This document shows positions 1-5,778 of a stretch of DNA of 5,778 nucleotides, piece by piece. The position numbers were made by a program, and so were the translations under genes. The stretch comes from an uncultured Eubacteriales bacterium (GTDB taxonomy: Bacteria; Bacillota; Clostridia; Oscillospirales; Acutalibacteraceae), in NCBI GenBank assembly GCA_900313125.1, contig OMPZ01000150.1, forward strand, positions 1-5,778. The letters run 5' to 3'. The notes below the pieces were generated by a model. It did not search any database and was not told where the DNA came from. It worked only from the letters and a program-made list of their open reading frames with translations. Numbering within the stretch: the stretch's first letter is position 1; each line of letters opens with the position of its first letter.

Positions 1-1
1 C

Positions 2-652
2 AAGGGCGAGATATTCGGTCTGCTGGGTCCAAACGGCGCCGGCAAGACCACAACGCTCAGAATGCTCGCAACGCTGATAAAACCCGACAGCGGCAACGCC
101 GTTATCGACGGGTCGAGCATAGTCTCCGCGCCGTCCGAGGTGCGCTCGAAGATCGGCTTTTTAACGTCGGAGGTAAAGCTTGAGGATTTCTTCACGCCGA
201 ACTACCTGTTCGACTTTTTCAGCGATCTTCACGGCGTTGAGGAAAGCGTGCGAAACGAGCGCAAGCAGCAGCTTTTTGAAAGATTCGGGATCGACCGCTT
301 CGCCGAGGTGAAGGTGGCAAATCTTTCCACGGGAATGAAGCAGAAGGTCTCGCTCGTTATAGCCATCGCCCACGACCCGGACGTCGTTATTTTCGACGAG
401 CCGACAAACGGTCTCGACGTCATCACAGCGAAGGTCGTGACCGATTTTCTTCTCGAACTGCGCGAAAAGGGCAAGACCGTCATAATATCGACCCACATTT
501 TCAGCCTTATCGAGAAGGTGTGCGACAGGGTCGGCATCATCATCGACGGCAAAATGGTCAAATGCGGCAGCCTTTCCGAGATAACGAGCGACAAGCCGCT
601 TGAGGACGTGTTCTTTGACCTTTACAGAGAAAGGAAGGGTGACGAACTGTGA
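2..652 (+). CDS. natA: NatA-like ABC transporter ATP-binding subunit (5' truncated)
   Basis: This is the cytoplasmic ATPase of an ABC-2 exporter; it would hydrolyse ATP to drive the membrane subunit encoded next. The frame is open from nucleotide 2, so the start lies upstream. The window holds 216 residues, and about 25-30 are probably missing compared with usual NatA lengths. Counting from the first visible codon: Walker A GPNGAGKTT at 9-17, signature LSTGM at 108-112 (for LSGGQ), Walker B VVIFDEP at 128-134, D-loop GLD at 137-139 and H-loop ISTH with His165. The Q-loop region reads IGFLTSE (51-57) with no glutamine where one is usual; from memory this occurs in NatA relatives. The stop codon overlaps the permease start, so the two are co-translated partners. 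Homology to the NatA family (Na+ export in Bacillus) is clear, but sodium as substrate is inference only. Confidence 0.9.
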   Translation, partial: KGEIFGLLGPNGAGKTTTLRMLATLIKPDSGNAVIDGSSIVSAPSEVRSKIGFLTSEVKLEDFFTPNYLFDFFSDLHGVEESVRNERKQQLFERFGIDRFAEVKVANLSTGMKQKVSLVIAIAHDPDVVIFDEPTNGLDVITAKVVTDFLLELREKGKTVIISTHIFSLIEKVCDRVGIIIDGKMVKCGSLSEITSDKPLEDVFFDLYRERKGDEL

Positions 653-1854
653 AAAATGGCGCATTCATCGTTTTCAAGAAGGAGCTTGCACGATTTTTCG
701 GCGACAAAAGGCTCTTTTTCACCTCGGTCATCATGCCGGGACTTATGATATATCTTCTTTACACGCTCATGGGCAACGGCATGACCGCCATGATAAACGA
801 CAAGACCTCGTCCTTCAAGGCGGCTGCCGTCAATATGCCGCAGGCTGTAGCCGAGCAATTGGAGGAATACAGCTTTTCGATAACCGGCGCAGACCCTGCC
901 GACCTCGAAAAAACGAAGGAGCGAATAACGTCGGGCGACCTCGCCGTTTACATTTATTTCCCCGACGATTTTGAGGACATCCTCACAAGCTACGGCACGG
1001 AGCATTCGGCAGACAGTACTCCAAACGTCGAGATATACTACAACTCCGCCGACATCAATTCGGCTCACGCGTACTCGCAGGTGGTGTCGGTGCTCGACAC
1101 GCTCGAAAAGCAGGTCAGCAACGTGTTCGACATCAACAACACCGCTGACAGCGAGGAAAGCACCTACGACCTCGCGACAGACGAAGAAACGACAGGCTCG
1201 TTCCTCTCGCTGATACTGCCGATGCTGCTTATTACACTAATGTACTCGTCGTGCGTAGCGCTCGCGCCCGAAAGCATCGCAGGCGAGAAGGAGCGCGGAA
1301 CGATCGCCGCCCTTCTGATAACGCCCACGCCGCGCTCGCAGATAATCATGGGCAAGGTCGGCGCGCTGTCATTAATGGCTCTGCTCGGCGGCTTGTCGAG
1401 CTTCCTCGGAACGCTGCTGTCGATACCGACGCTGATGCAGAGCGCAGGCGAGGACGCAGGCGCTATAGACACCGCGGTCTACGGCATGACCGATTATCTG
1501 TGGCTTATCGCGCTGATACTCTCGACCGTGCTGCTTTTCATCACGGTGATCTCGATCCTCTCGACTCTCGCGAAGAGCGTAAAGGAAGCGGGAACAATGG
1601 TAATGCCGCTGATGCTCGTCGTGCTGATGATGAGTCTCACCTCGATGTACGGCTCGGGCGCTCACGCCGAGCTTTACTGGTACCTTATCCCGATATACAA
1701 CACCATTCAGGGAATGACCGAGATATTCTCGTTCACGACCTCCGCCGTTCATCTCGTTGTGACGATCTGCGTAAACATCGCGGTCTCCCTCGTGGGAATG
1801 TTCGTGCTGACAAAGCTTTTTGACAACGAAAACGTAATGTTCGGCAAATCATGA
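649..1854 (+). CDS. natB: NatB-like ABC-2 type transporter permease
   Basis: This is the membrane subunit of the ABC exporter, 401 residues. It starts at GTG, supported by AGGAAGGG at 632-639, 9 nt upstream, and by the GTGA overlap with the ATPase stop. The layout fits the NatB/ABC-2 family. One membrane helix lies near 22-42, followed by a large hydrophilic, acidic extracytoplasmic domain (about 45-180). Then come helices near 184-206, 236-260, 283-308, 315-333 and 367-388. The loop after helix 2 has GEKERGT (212-218) followed by LLITP, the conserved ABC-2 cytoplasmic coupling motif, and a later LIPIYN (346-351) matches the conserved proline/asparagine region. It probably works as a dimer with two ATPase copies. 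The substrate could be sodium, a drug or a peptide; nothing in the sequence decides this. The gene is followed at once by a hairpin terminator, so the operon ends here. Confidence 0.9.
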   Translation: MKNGAFIVFKKELARFFGDKRLFFTSVIMPGLMIYLLYTLMGNGMTAMINDKTSSFKAAAVNMPQAVAEQLEEYSFSITGADPADLEKTKERITSGDLAVYIYFPDDFEDILTSYGTEHSADSTPNVEIYYNSADINSAHAYSQVVSVLDTLEKQVSNVFDINNTADSEESTYDLATDEETTGSFLSLILPMLLITLMYSSCVALAPESIAGEKERGTIAALLITPTPRSQIIMGKVGALSLMALLGGLSSFLGTLLSIPTLMQSAGEDAGAIDTAVYGMTDYLWLIALILSTVLLFITVISILSTLAKSVKEAGTMVMPLMLVVLMMSLTSMYGSGAHAELYWYLIPIYNTIQGMTEIFSFTTSAVHLVVTICVNIAVSLVGMFVLTKLFDNENVMFGKS

Positions 1855-1866
1855 TCTTCATATAGA

Positions 1867-1900
1867 AACAGCCCGTACCTCGCTTGAAGTACGGGCTGTT
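1867..1900. terminator. Bidirectional terminator between natB and spoIIE
   Basis: A perfect 12-bp stem pairs AACAGCCCGTAC (1867-1878) with GTACGGGCTGTT (1889-1900) around a 10-nt loop, inside which two more pairs can form. Read rightward it is followed by ATTTAT. Read leftward, the stem ends in TTT and continues TCTATAT. It lies 12 nt after the natB stop and 2 nt beyond the spoIIE stop, so both convergent genes probably end on it. U tracts are short on both sides, so efficiency is uncertain. Confidence 0.8.
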
Positions 1901-1902
1901 AT

Positions 1903-4209
1903 TTATCTGTCCATGACCCTCACGCCGACTACGGTGATATCGTCGTCGCGCGTAAAATGGCTGCCTATCATTGCCTCATCGATTATGTCGTTGACGAGCT
2001 GCTGTATGTCGTCGCCCTCGAAGTCGCGCATCATCGCGCCTATCCATTCGTCGCTGACGGCTATCGCGCCGTCCGACACCATGATTATCAGGTCGCCGTC
2101 GGAAAGGCTCAGCTCGTCGTGCGTGAGCTTTACGTCGGTCAGAATGCCCGCCGGGAGCGACAGCGGCTCTACCCTGACGATCTTTCCGCTTTTTCGGAAG
2201 AACGTCACGGGCGCGCCCGCTTTCATTATCTCCGCGTCGCCCGAAAACAAGTCGAGACTGAGGATATCCGCCGTCGCGAGCGATTCGTCGTCCGACTTAA
2301 CCATGAGCGCGGAGTTCGCCGCACTGAGCGCCGCGTCAAAGCCAAGCCCCGACCGCACGAGCTTTGATATCACGCTGACAGCCATACTGCCGTCTACAGC
2401 CGCTCTGCCGCCCGTGCCCATGCCGTCGCTTATCACCGTGATGAACCTGCCCTGACCGTCGGTGAAATAATTGAAGCTGTCGCCGCAAAGCCTGCCGTCG
2501 CCGCATATATGCTGCGCCGTGCCGACCTGCACGTCGAGCAGCGGGCTTTCGCAGAAGGTCACTCTGAGCTTTGCGCCGATCTGAGTCGTTTCCGGCGGAC
2601 GCATTCTCCGCGAGCAAAGCCGCGACACCTCGTCGGTGAGGTCGGCGCGCTTTAACAGGCGTCGGCTGTCCGAGGGGAGTATCAGCTCCGCCGTCATTCT
2701 TCCGCAGGTATCGAGCCTGACGGAACACTCAAGAGGAAATACCCCCTTCGCCTTCAGCATCGCGCAGATCTTCTCGGCGGTGGCGTCGTCGCTCGACTCG
2801 TATTTTTCAAACTCAGTCTTCAGCCCGTCAAGTATCTCAGACAGCCCCGAAAACTGCCCGGCAACTACGCCGCGTATCTGCGCCGCGCGCGCCTTTGCAG
2901 CGATAAAGCTCTTGTAGCTTTCGTAGTTTTCGTTTACGGAATCCGCCATCTCGCCGCCCTTGCAGCATTTTTTGTTGAAGATCCGCCGAACGTCGGAGGC
3001 GTCAACGGCGCTCGCGCTTTTCAGGATAGGCTCGAGCGCAGAGAGACGCTCGACGTTCTTTTCCGCGCCGTCTCGATCGCAAAATGCTCTCATTCCGCAG
3101 CGCGTGCAGTTATCCTCGATGCTGCGGCGAAACACCCCGCCGATCTCGTTCGAGTAGTAATCCCCCAGCTTGACCGCGACGGAGTTTACGGCGTCGTTTA
3201 TCCCGGCGATCGCCTTTGACGCGAGGTCGAGCCGCGCTATCACGCCGCGGCGCAGATCGTCGTTTTCTCCGCTGCGCGTGCGAGGAGTGACGAACAGCGC
3301 GATCCTGCCGCCCGCCTCCTTCGGTACGGCGAGAAATATCACGGACGCGATCACCGTTTCGTAAAACGACGCCGCCGTCTGCGCTGTCACGCCGTCCTTG
3401 AGCGACGCGACCGCGCTGCACAGCACGAACGCCGCCGCCGAGCCTATCCTGCCGACGTACGAAAACAGCCCCGCCATAAGCCCGCCGAAGGAGTAGCCGA
3501 GTGCGACGAACGAATGATCCTTCGTGCCAAGCCCGAACACCACGCCCGCGGCAGTACCGCCGATACAGCCGCCCGCGACCGAACCGTAATACGCGCAGAA
3601 CATCACCGCCGTCACTGCGAGCACTCTGCCGACAGATATACCTCCTATCGTGAGGGAATTTGCGCACAGCAGAAAAATGCAGCAGCTCATGACGATGCAG
3701 GCTATCTCCTGCTGGTCGAAGGTGGCGATCCCCCTGCGCCCGGCGGCAAGCAGCGCCGTTTCACGGAGAAAATACGCGCCCACTCCGGCAAGCATCGCTT
3801 CGAGCAGACACATCACGAGCGCCGATCTGCCCTTGCCCATAGCGAGTATCATGACAACGCCGGTACACAAAAGCGGCGCGGCGGCGATAAGCGGCGCGAA
3901 CAGCCGGCTCGAGCTGACCTTCGTGATATCGTTGAAAAGCCAGCGCAGCGCGAAGATCGTCACTACGGACGCCACGCAGCGAAAGCTCTCGCCGCGAAGG
4001 AGCATTATGTAGCCTATCGACGAGCCGAACGCCGCGGCAAACGCGTTTTCATACGGAACTGCTGCCGAATAAGCCGCCCCGAACGGCGCGAAGCTCTCGA
4101 ACGCCGCCCCGCGCGACACGAGTATCCCGGCGAGGAAATAGATCGCCTGCAGCGCTGCGTTTTTTGAAAGCGCGGCTGAAAATGTCCTGTTTCTCTGAAT
4201 CGCTCTCAT
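1903..4209 (-). CDS. spoIIE: Stage II sporulation protein E, membrane PP2C-type serine phosphatase
   Basis: SpoIIE dephosphorylates the anti-anti-sigma factor SpoIIAA, which releases sigma-F in the forespore; in Bacillus it also binds FtsZ at the polar septum. The 768-residue product has the family architecture. About ten hydrophobic segments fall within residues 18-300, then a soluble linker (about 300-560) and a C-terminal PPM/PP2C phosphatase domain. Metal-binding aspartates are visible in CGDS (D577), ISDGMGTG (D595), VSDGA (D713) and DDDITVV (755-761). The linker holds Cys368, Cys371, Cys377 and the pair Cys415-416. I start at the ATG ending at 4209 because AGGAAG (4216-4221) lies 6 nt before it; an in-frame TTG at 4213-4215 directly abuts that site and is too close. 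Length is slightly below the roughly 827 residues of Bacillus SpoIIE. The frame is intact. Its downstream neighbour is a convergent transporter rather than the tilS-hpt-ftsH group found near spoIIE in Bacillus. Confidence 0.95.
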   Translation of the reverse strand: MRAIQRNRTFSAALSKNAALQAIYFLAGILVSRGAAFESFAPFGAAYSAAVPYENAFAAAFGSSIGYIMLLRGESFRCVASVVTIFALRWLFNDITKVSSSRLFAPLIAAAPLLCTGVVMILAMGKGRSALVMCLLEAMLAGVGAYFLRETALLAAGRRGIATFDQQEIACIVMSCCIFLLCANSLTIGGISVGRVLAVTAVMFCAYYGSVAGGCIGGTAAGVVFGLGTKDHSFVALGYSFGGLMAGLFSYVGRIGSAAAFVLCSAVASLKDGVTAQTAASFYETVIASVIFLAVPKEAGGRIALFVTPRTRSGENDDLRRGVIARLDLASKAIAGINDAVNSVAVKLGDYYSNEIGGVFRRSIEDNCTRCGMRAFCDRDGAEKNVERLSALEPILKSASAVDASDVRRIFNKKCCKGGEMADSVNENYESYKSFIAAKARAAQIRGVVAGQFSGLSEILDGLKTEFEKYESSDDATAEKICAMLKAKGVFPLECSVRLDTCGRMTAELILPSDSRRLLKRADLTDEVSRLCSRRMRPPETTQIGAKLRVTFCESPLLDVQVGTAQHICGDGRLCGDSFNYFTDGQGRFITVISDGMGTGGRAAVDGSMAVSVISKLVRSGLGFDAALSAANSALMVKSDDESLATADILSLDLFSGDAEIMKAGAPVTFFRKSGKIVRVEPLSLPAGILTDVKLTHDELSLSDGDLIIMVSDGAIAVSDEWIGAMMRDFEGDDIQQLVNDIIDEAMIGSHFTRDDDITVVGVRVMDR

Positions 4210-4215
4210 AAACAA

Positions 4216-4221
4216 CTTCCT
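4216..4221 (-). promoter_or_regulatory. spoIIE ribosome binding site that decides its start
   Basis: The minus strand reads AGGAAG here. It is 6 nt from the ATG at 4207-4209 but adjoins the alternative TTG at 4213-4215, so the ATG is the better start. Confidence 0.75.
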
Positions 4222-4275
4222 TTTCTTTGTTTAGCTGCCACTATCCACAACTTAAGCACATATTAAAGTTTTCGC

Positions 4276-4298
4276 CAAGCCTTTTTTCAAAAGGCTTG
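4276..4298. repeat. Perfect 10-bp hairpin 1
   Basis: CAAGCCTTTT (4276-4285) pairs with AAAAGGCTTG (4289-4298) around a 3-nt loop. No T tract follows on either strand, so it is not a classic terminator. Confidence 0.75.
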
Positions 4299-4304
4299 CG
4301 GAGT

Positions 4305-4327
4305 TCTAAGGGGCAGCGCCCCTTAGA
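4305..4327. repeat. Perfect 10-bp hairpin 2
   Basis: TCTAAGGGGC (4305-4314) pairs with GCCCCTTAGA (4318-4327) around the loop AGC. It is GC-rich and strong, lies 6 nt after hairpin 1 and has the same stem and loop size. No T tract flanks it. Confidence 0.75.
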
Positions 4328-4334
4328 CGCGGCA

Positions 4335-4378
4335 TTAACTAACTATCCTCGCCGTCCCAAGGCGACGCAGTTACTTAA
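4335..4378. repeat. Imperfect hairpin 3
   Basis: TTAACTAACT (4335-4344) pairs with AGTTACTTAA (4369-4378) with one C-C mismatch. After a small internal loop, TCGCC (4349-4353) pairs with GGCGA (4361-4365) around a 7-nt loop. It is weaker than the two preceding hairpins. Confidence 0.5.
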
Positions 4379-4425
4379 AGTTGTTAACAGTAGTTTGGCG
4401 GCAGCTTTTCTCTGTCACCACCGTA

Positions 4426-4458
4426 ATTATAACGTACCCGCAAAAATAAAAATGTCAC
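4426..4458 (-). promoter_or_regulatory. Candidate spoIIE promoter with 21-nt spacer (Spo0A-type)
   Basis: On the minus strand a perfect TATAAT (-10, 4426-4431) lies 21 nt downstream of GTGACA (-35, 4453-4458; five of six match TTGACA). A 21-nt spacer is too long for ordinary sigma-A promoters, but it is the known layout of the Spo0A-activated spoIIE promoter in Bacillus (spoIIG has 22). The predicted start near 4419 gives a leader of about 210 nt carrying the three hairpins. The assignment rests on pattern and context only. Confidence 0.45.
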
Positions 4459-4464
4459 AGTCGG

Positions 4465-4473
4465 TTTGTCGTA
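4465..4473 (+). promoter_or_regulatory. Near-consensus Spo0A box
   Basis: TTTGTCGTA matches the recalled 0A-box consensus TTTGTCRAA at eight of nine positions. It lies just upstream of the candidate spoIIE -35 element, at about -46 to -54 from the predicted start, where Spo0A activates such promoters. It is inverted relative to spoIIE. A single near-match is weak evidence. Confidence 0.35.
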
Positions 4474-4474
4474 A

Positions 4475-4660
4475 ATGATGCCTTTCATGTATTTCGTTTT
4501 GAAATCCTCGCGCTCGCGGCAGGAATTTGAAGAAACGTTTATTTGACGGGGATTTTTTGTAGTAATCGCGATAAAACGGCTGCGTAAAAAAATAACTAAA
4601 TTTTCCTAAATATCTTTGTGTATGTTTTTTCCGAAAAAGTGGTATATTTTCTTGCCTACG
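4475..4660. other. Intergenic DNA with no assigned element
   Basis: Between the candidate spoIIE control region and the rightward promoter I see no supported gene, RNA or terminator. It includes a short GC-rich patch with CTCGCG in tandem (4508-4519), an isolated TTGACG (4543-4548) with no well-placed -10, and AT-rich DNA. The only small open frame, 23 codons from 4475, has no ribosome binding site. Confidence 0.6.
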
Positions 4661-4662
4661 GC

Positions 4663-4671
4663 TGTTATACT
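4663..4671 (+). promoter_or_regulatory. Extended -10 promoter for the DUF5677-like gene
   Basis: TGTTATACT combines the TG extension with a TATACT -10 hexamer (five of six). No good -35 lies 16-18 nt upstream, which extended -10 promoters tolerate. The predicted start near 4678 gives a leader of about 60 nt before the ATG at 4737. TATATT at 4673-4678, with TTGCCT 15 nt upstream of it, is a weaker alternative. Confidence 0.5.
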
Positions 4672-4736
4672 ATATATTAGAGAAAAATTAAACGATACGG
4701 TCATCGTTTTGGCTCATTTTCATGGAGAGTGACATC

Positions 4737-5576
4737 ATGGACTTTACGGCACAACAGCTTCAAGAGAACGCGGCATTGTGGAACCACGACGCGGCGGTCG
4801 AGCTTGTGCGCGAATGCGAAAGGCTTGCACACGACGCCGAGCCGCTCAAGCTGCACAGCACATTTACGAGAATCGTCACAGAATCGTACTCGAAGGCGAT
4901 CATCACGACAAAGGAGATACTGACCCTGCTTTACAGCGGCTTCCCCGAGGGCGCAATGGCTCTGTCGCGGATACTGTACGAGTCAATGGTCGTAATGCGC
5001 TTTCTGTACAGTCACCGCGACGACGAAGCTCTTCTGCAAAGGTACATAGACGATTTTTACGTCAAGGTCTCGCGTGACAGGGTGAAGTATTACAGCTATA
5101 TTCTCGAATACTCGCAGGACGAGGAGGAGCTTGAAGAGGCGCAGCGCAACAAGGTCGCCGCACGCAAGGAGCATAACAAATTAAAAGAAAAGTACTCCGA
5201 GTTCCTGTCGTACAACAAGCGCGGGAATTATCTGCACGACTACTGGTGGATAGGCGACGTCCTTCAAAGCCGCAGCTTTGGCGCGATACAAAACGAAATG
5301 ACGCTCGAGAACCTTAAGATACTCTACGTCATCTCCTGCTACCGCGCACACTCGGGCGTTGTAGGCAACGCGGTGCGGTTCGGCACGATGCTTGACGTAA
5401 ACACGCTCTCGACCTCGGGCAGCCTTGACGGCTTTCAGGTGCCGCTGTGCTTTTCGCTCGTCTGCTTCGGCATACTGTCGGAAACGATGTTTGAATGCGT
5501 CTCGGTCGATTGCCGCCACATCACCGACAAGATCGAAGAGCTTATCGCGCCGTTTGAGGATTACCTTTACCGATAG
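4737..5576 (+). CDS. DUF5677-like protein of unknown function
   Basis: This encodes a soluble, mostly helical protein of 279 residues resembling, from memory, the DUF5677 family; its molecular role is not known to me. The family-like core is the segment near 68-90, which has a glycine followed by ALSRILYES and hydrophobic residues. It is followed by a charged, coiled-coil-prone stretch (about 125-155), DYWWIG (168-173) and CYRAHSG (201-207). There is no signal peptide and no convincing membrane helix; the hydrophobic stretch near 234-250 is short and mixed. The start at 4737 is preferred because GGAGAG (4724-4729) lies 7 nt before it; the in-frame ATG at 4722 lacks a ribosome binding site. 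The gene is divergent from spoIIE, has its own promoter and is followed by 164 nt without a clear terminator hairpin, so it appears to stand alone. Base composition resembles its neighbours, so there is no sign of recent transfer. Confidence 0.8.
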   Translation: MDFTAQQLQENAALWNHDAAVELVRECERLAHDAEPLKLHSTFTRIVTESYSKAIITTKEILTLLYSGFPEGAMALSRILYESMVVMRFLYSHRDDEALLQRYIDDFYVKVSRDRVKYYSYILEYSQDEEELEEAQRNKVAARKEHNKLKEKYSEFLSYNKRGNYLHDYWWIGDVLQSRSFGAIQNEMTLENLKILYVISCYRAHSGVVGNAVRFGTMLDVNTLSTSGSLDGFQVPLCFSLVCFGILSETMFECVSVDCRHITDKIEELIAPFEDYLYR

Positions 5577-5627
5577 CATTGCGGTCATATCGTTAATTTT
5601 ATCCTACATATATACCATTTTTTGGCT

Positions 5628-5666
5628 TAATAAAACTTTAATATAAAATTAGTATAAAAACTTTGA
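5628..5666. repeat. Imperfect AT-rich direct repeat
   Basis: TAATAAAACTTTAA (5628-5641) recurs nearly unchanged as TATAAAAACTTTGA (5653-5666), about 25 nt later, just upstream of the promoter at 5675. It could be an operator-like pair, but in DNA this AT-rich a chance match is quite possible. Confidence 0.25.
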
Positions 5667-5674
5667 GTTTTCTC

Positions 5675-5702
5675 TTGAAATTTTACAAATTATTGATATA
5701 AT
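5675..5702 (+). promoter_or_regulatory. Strong sigma-A-type promoter for the gene at the right edge
   Basis: TTGAAA (-35, 5675-5680, five of six) and a perfect TATAAT (-10, 5697-5702) are 16 nt apart, and TGA just before the -10 supplies a TGn extension. The surrounding DNA is very AT-rich, including upstream where an UP element could act. Transcription should begin near 5709, leaving a leader of about 32 nt, too short for a riboswitch. Confidence 0.8.
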
Positions 5703-5724
5703 ATAAATGTAAGGTTTTTTACTC

Positions 5725-5732
5725 GAGAGGGG
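5725..5732 (+). promoter_or_regulatory. Ribosome binding site for the gene at 5741
   Basis: GAGAGGGG lies 8 nt before the ATG at 5741, at good Shine-Dalgarno spacing, and fixes that start. Confidence 0.7.
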
Positions 5733-5740
5733 CAGTAGTT

Positions 5741-5778
5741 ATGAACAAGTACATCAGAAAACTGGGTTTCCGAGCTTC
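5741..5778 (+). CDS. Start of an unidentified gene (3' truncated)
   Basis: Only 12 complete codons are visible, reading MNKYIRKLGFRA, before the window ends. The product cannot be identified. A strong promoter and a well-placed ribosome binding site just upstream make it very likely a real gene, and probably a well-expressed one. The basic N-terminus could be the start of a signal peptide or of a cytoplasmic protein; nothing more can be said. Confidence 0.7.
   Translation, partial: MNKYIRKLGFRA

Larger units (their letters stand above)
4263..4382. repeat. Three-hairpin palindromic block flanked by an 8-bp direct repeat
   Basis: Three consecutive hairpins (about 4276-4298, 4305-4327 and 4335-4378) fill the DNA between exact copies of TTAAAGTT at 4263-4270 and 4375-4382. 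The internal segment is about 104 nt. It encodes nothing convincing and looks like a small non-autonomous palindromic element of the MITE or intergenic-repeat kind; I recall similar AAGGGGC-AGC-GCCCCTT palindromes scattered through gut Clostridia genomes but cannot verify copy number. The direct repeat could be a target-site duplication or a chance match in AT-rich DNA; the third stem overlaps the right copy, which blurs the boundary. If the promoter at 4426-4458 is right, the block lies in the spoIIE mRNA leader. Confidence 0.5.

Noticed and set aside
51..336. Missing Q-loop glutamine and LSTGM instead of LSGGQ in the ABC ATPase as a sign of inactivity
   Set aside because: Walker A, Walker B, D-loop and H-loop are intact and, as I recall, such substitutions are common in NatA-type ATPases.
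3514..4167. A 217-codon open frame on the + strand opposite spoIIE, and similar long frames opposite or shifted within natB and the DUF5677-like gene
   Set aside because: These are shadow frames of GC-rich coding DNA, with low-complexity arginine- and alanine-rich translations and no supporting start signals.
4271..4277. TGGCGAA on the minus strand, an exact match to the short 0A-box pattern TGNCGAA, 62 nt before the spoIIE ATG
   Set aside because: It overlaps the edge of the hairpin block, and the nearest -10-like sequences (TAATAT, GATAGT) are poor or badly spaced, so it is probably fortuitous.
4227..4478. An 83-codon open frame on the + strand in the spoIIE upstream gap
   Set aside because: It runs through all three hairpins and the candidate promoter, has no ribosome binding site and has a composition unlike the real genes; it is best explained as a chance frame through a repeat.
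4475..4546. A 23-codon small open frame beginning with two ATG codons
   Set aside because: No ribosome binding site or promoter at proper spacing, and nothing recognisable in the peptide.
4625..4637. TTTTT-CCG-AAAAA as a small terminator or operator
   Set aside because: A weak five-pair A/T stem with no following T tract; expected by chance in this AT-rich stretch.
4722..4736. An earlier in-frame ATG for the DUF5677-like gene
   Set aside because: No Shine-Dalgarno sequence precedes it, while GGAGAG is placed correctly for the ATG at 4737.

Overview
The window looks like chromosomal DNA of a spore-forming Clostridia member, most likely a gut Oscillospiraceae/Ruminococcaceae-type anaerobe. 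This is inferred from a full-length spoIIE, GC-rich coding DNA beside AT-rich intergenic DNA, clear Shine-Dalgarno sites, and intergenic palindromes of a kind I recall from such genomes. No species can be named from sequence alone.

Layout: (1) Nucleotides 1-1854 on the + strand hold a two-gene ABC transporter operon. It comprises a NatA-like ATPase, cut by the left edge, and a NatB-like ABC-2 permease, joined by a 4-nt stop/start overlap. (2) A 12-bp hairpin at 1867-1900 ends this operon and, from the other side, the convergent spoIIE gene. (3) spoIIE (1903-4209, - strand) encodes a 768-residue membrane phosphatase, the regulator that activates sigma-F in the forespore. (4) The 527-nt gap 4210-4736 separates spoIIE from a divergent gene. 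It carries a block of three hairpins between two copies of TTAAAGTT, a candidate spoIIE promoter with an unusual 21-nt spacer and a near-consensus Spo0A box, and an extended -10 promoter facing right. (5) A DUF5677-like gene of unknown function lies at 4737-5576. (6) A very AT-rich gap (5577-5740) holds a strong sigma-A-type promoter and ribosome binding site for a gene that begins at 5741 and runs off the right edge.

The annotated genes do not form one pathway: transporter, sporulation phosphatase and DUF5677 protein appear to be separate transcription units. I see no clearly new multi-gene system. The most interesting part is the spoIIE upstream region, where a palindromic, possibly mobile element seems to sit inside the mRNA leader between a Spo0A-type promoter and the gene.
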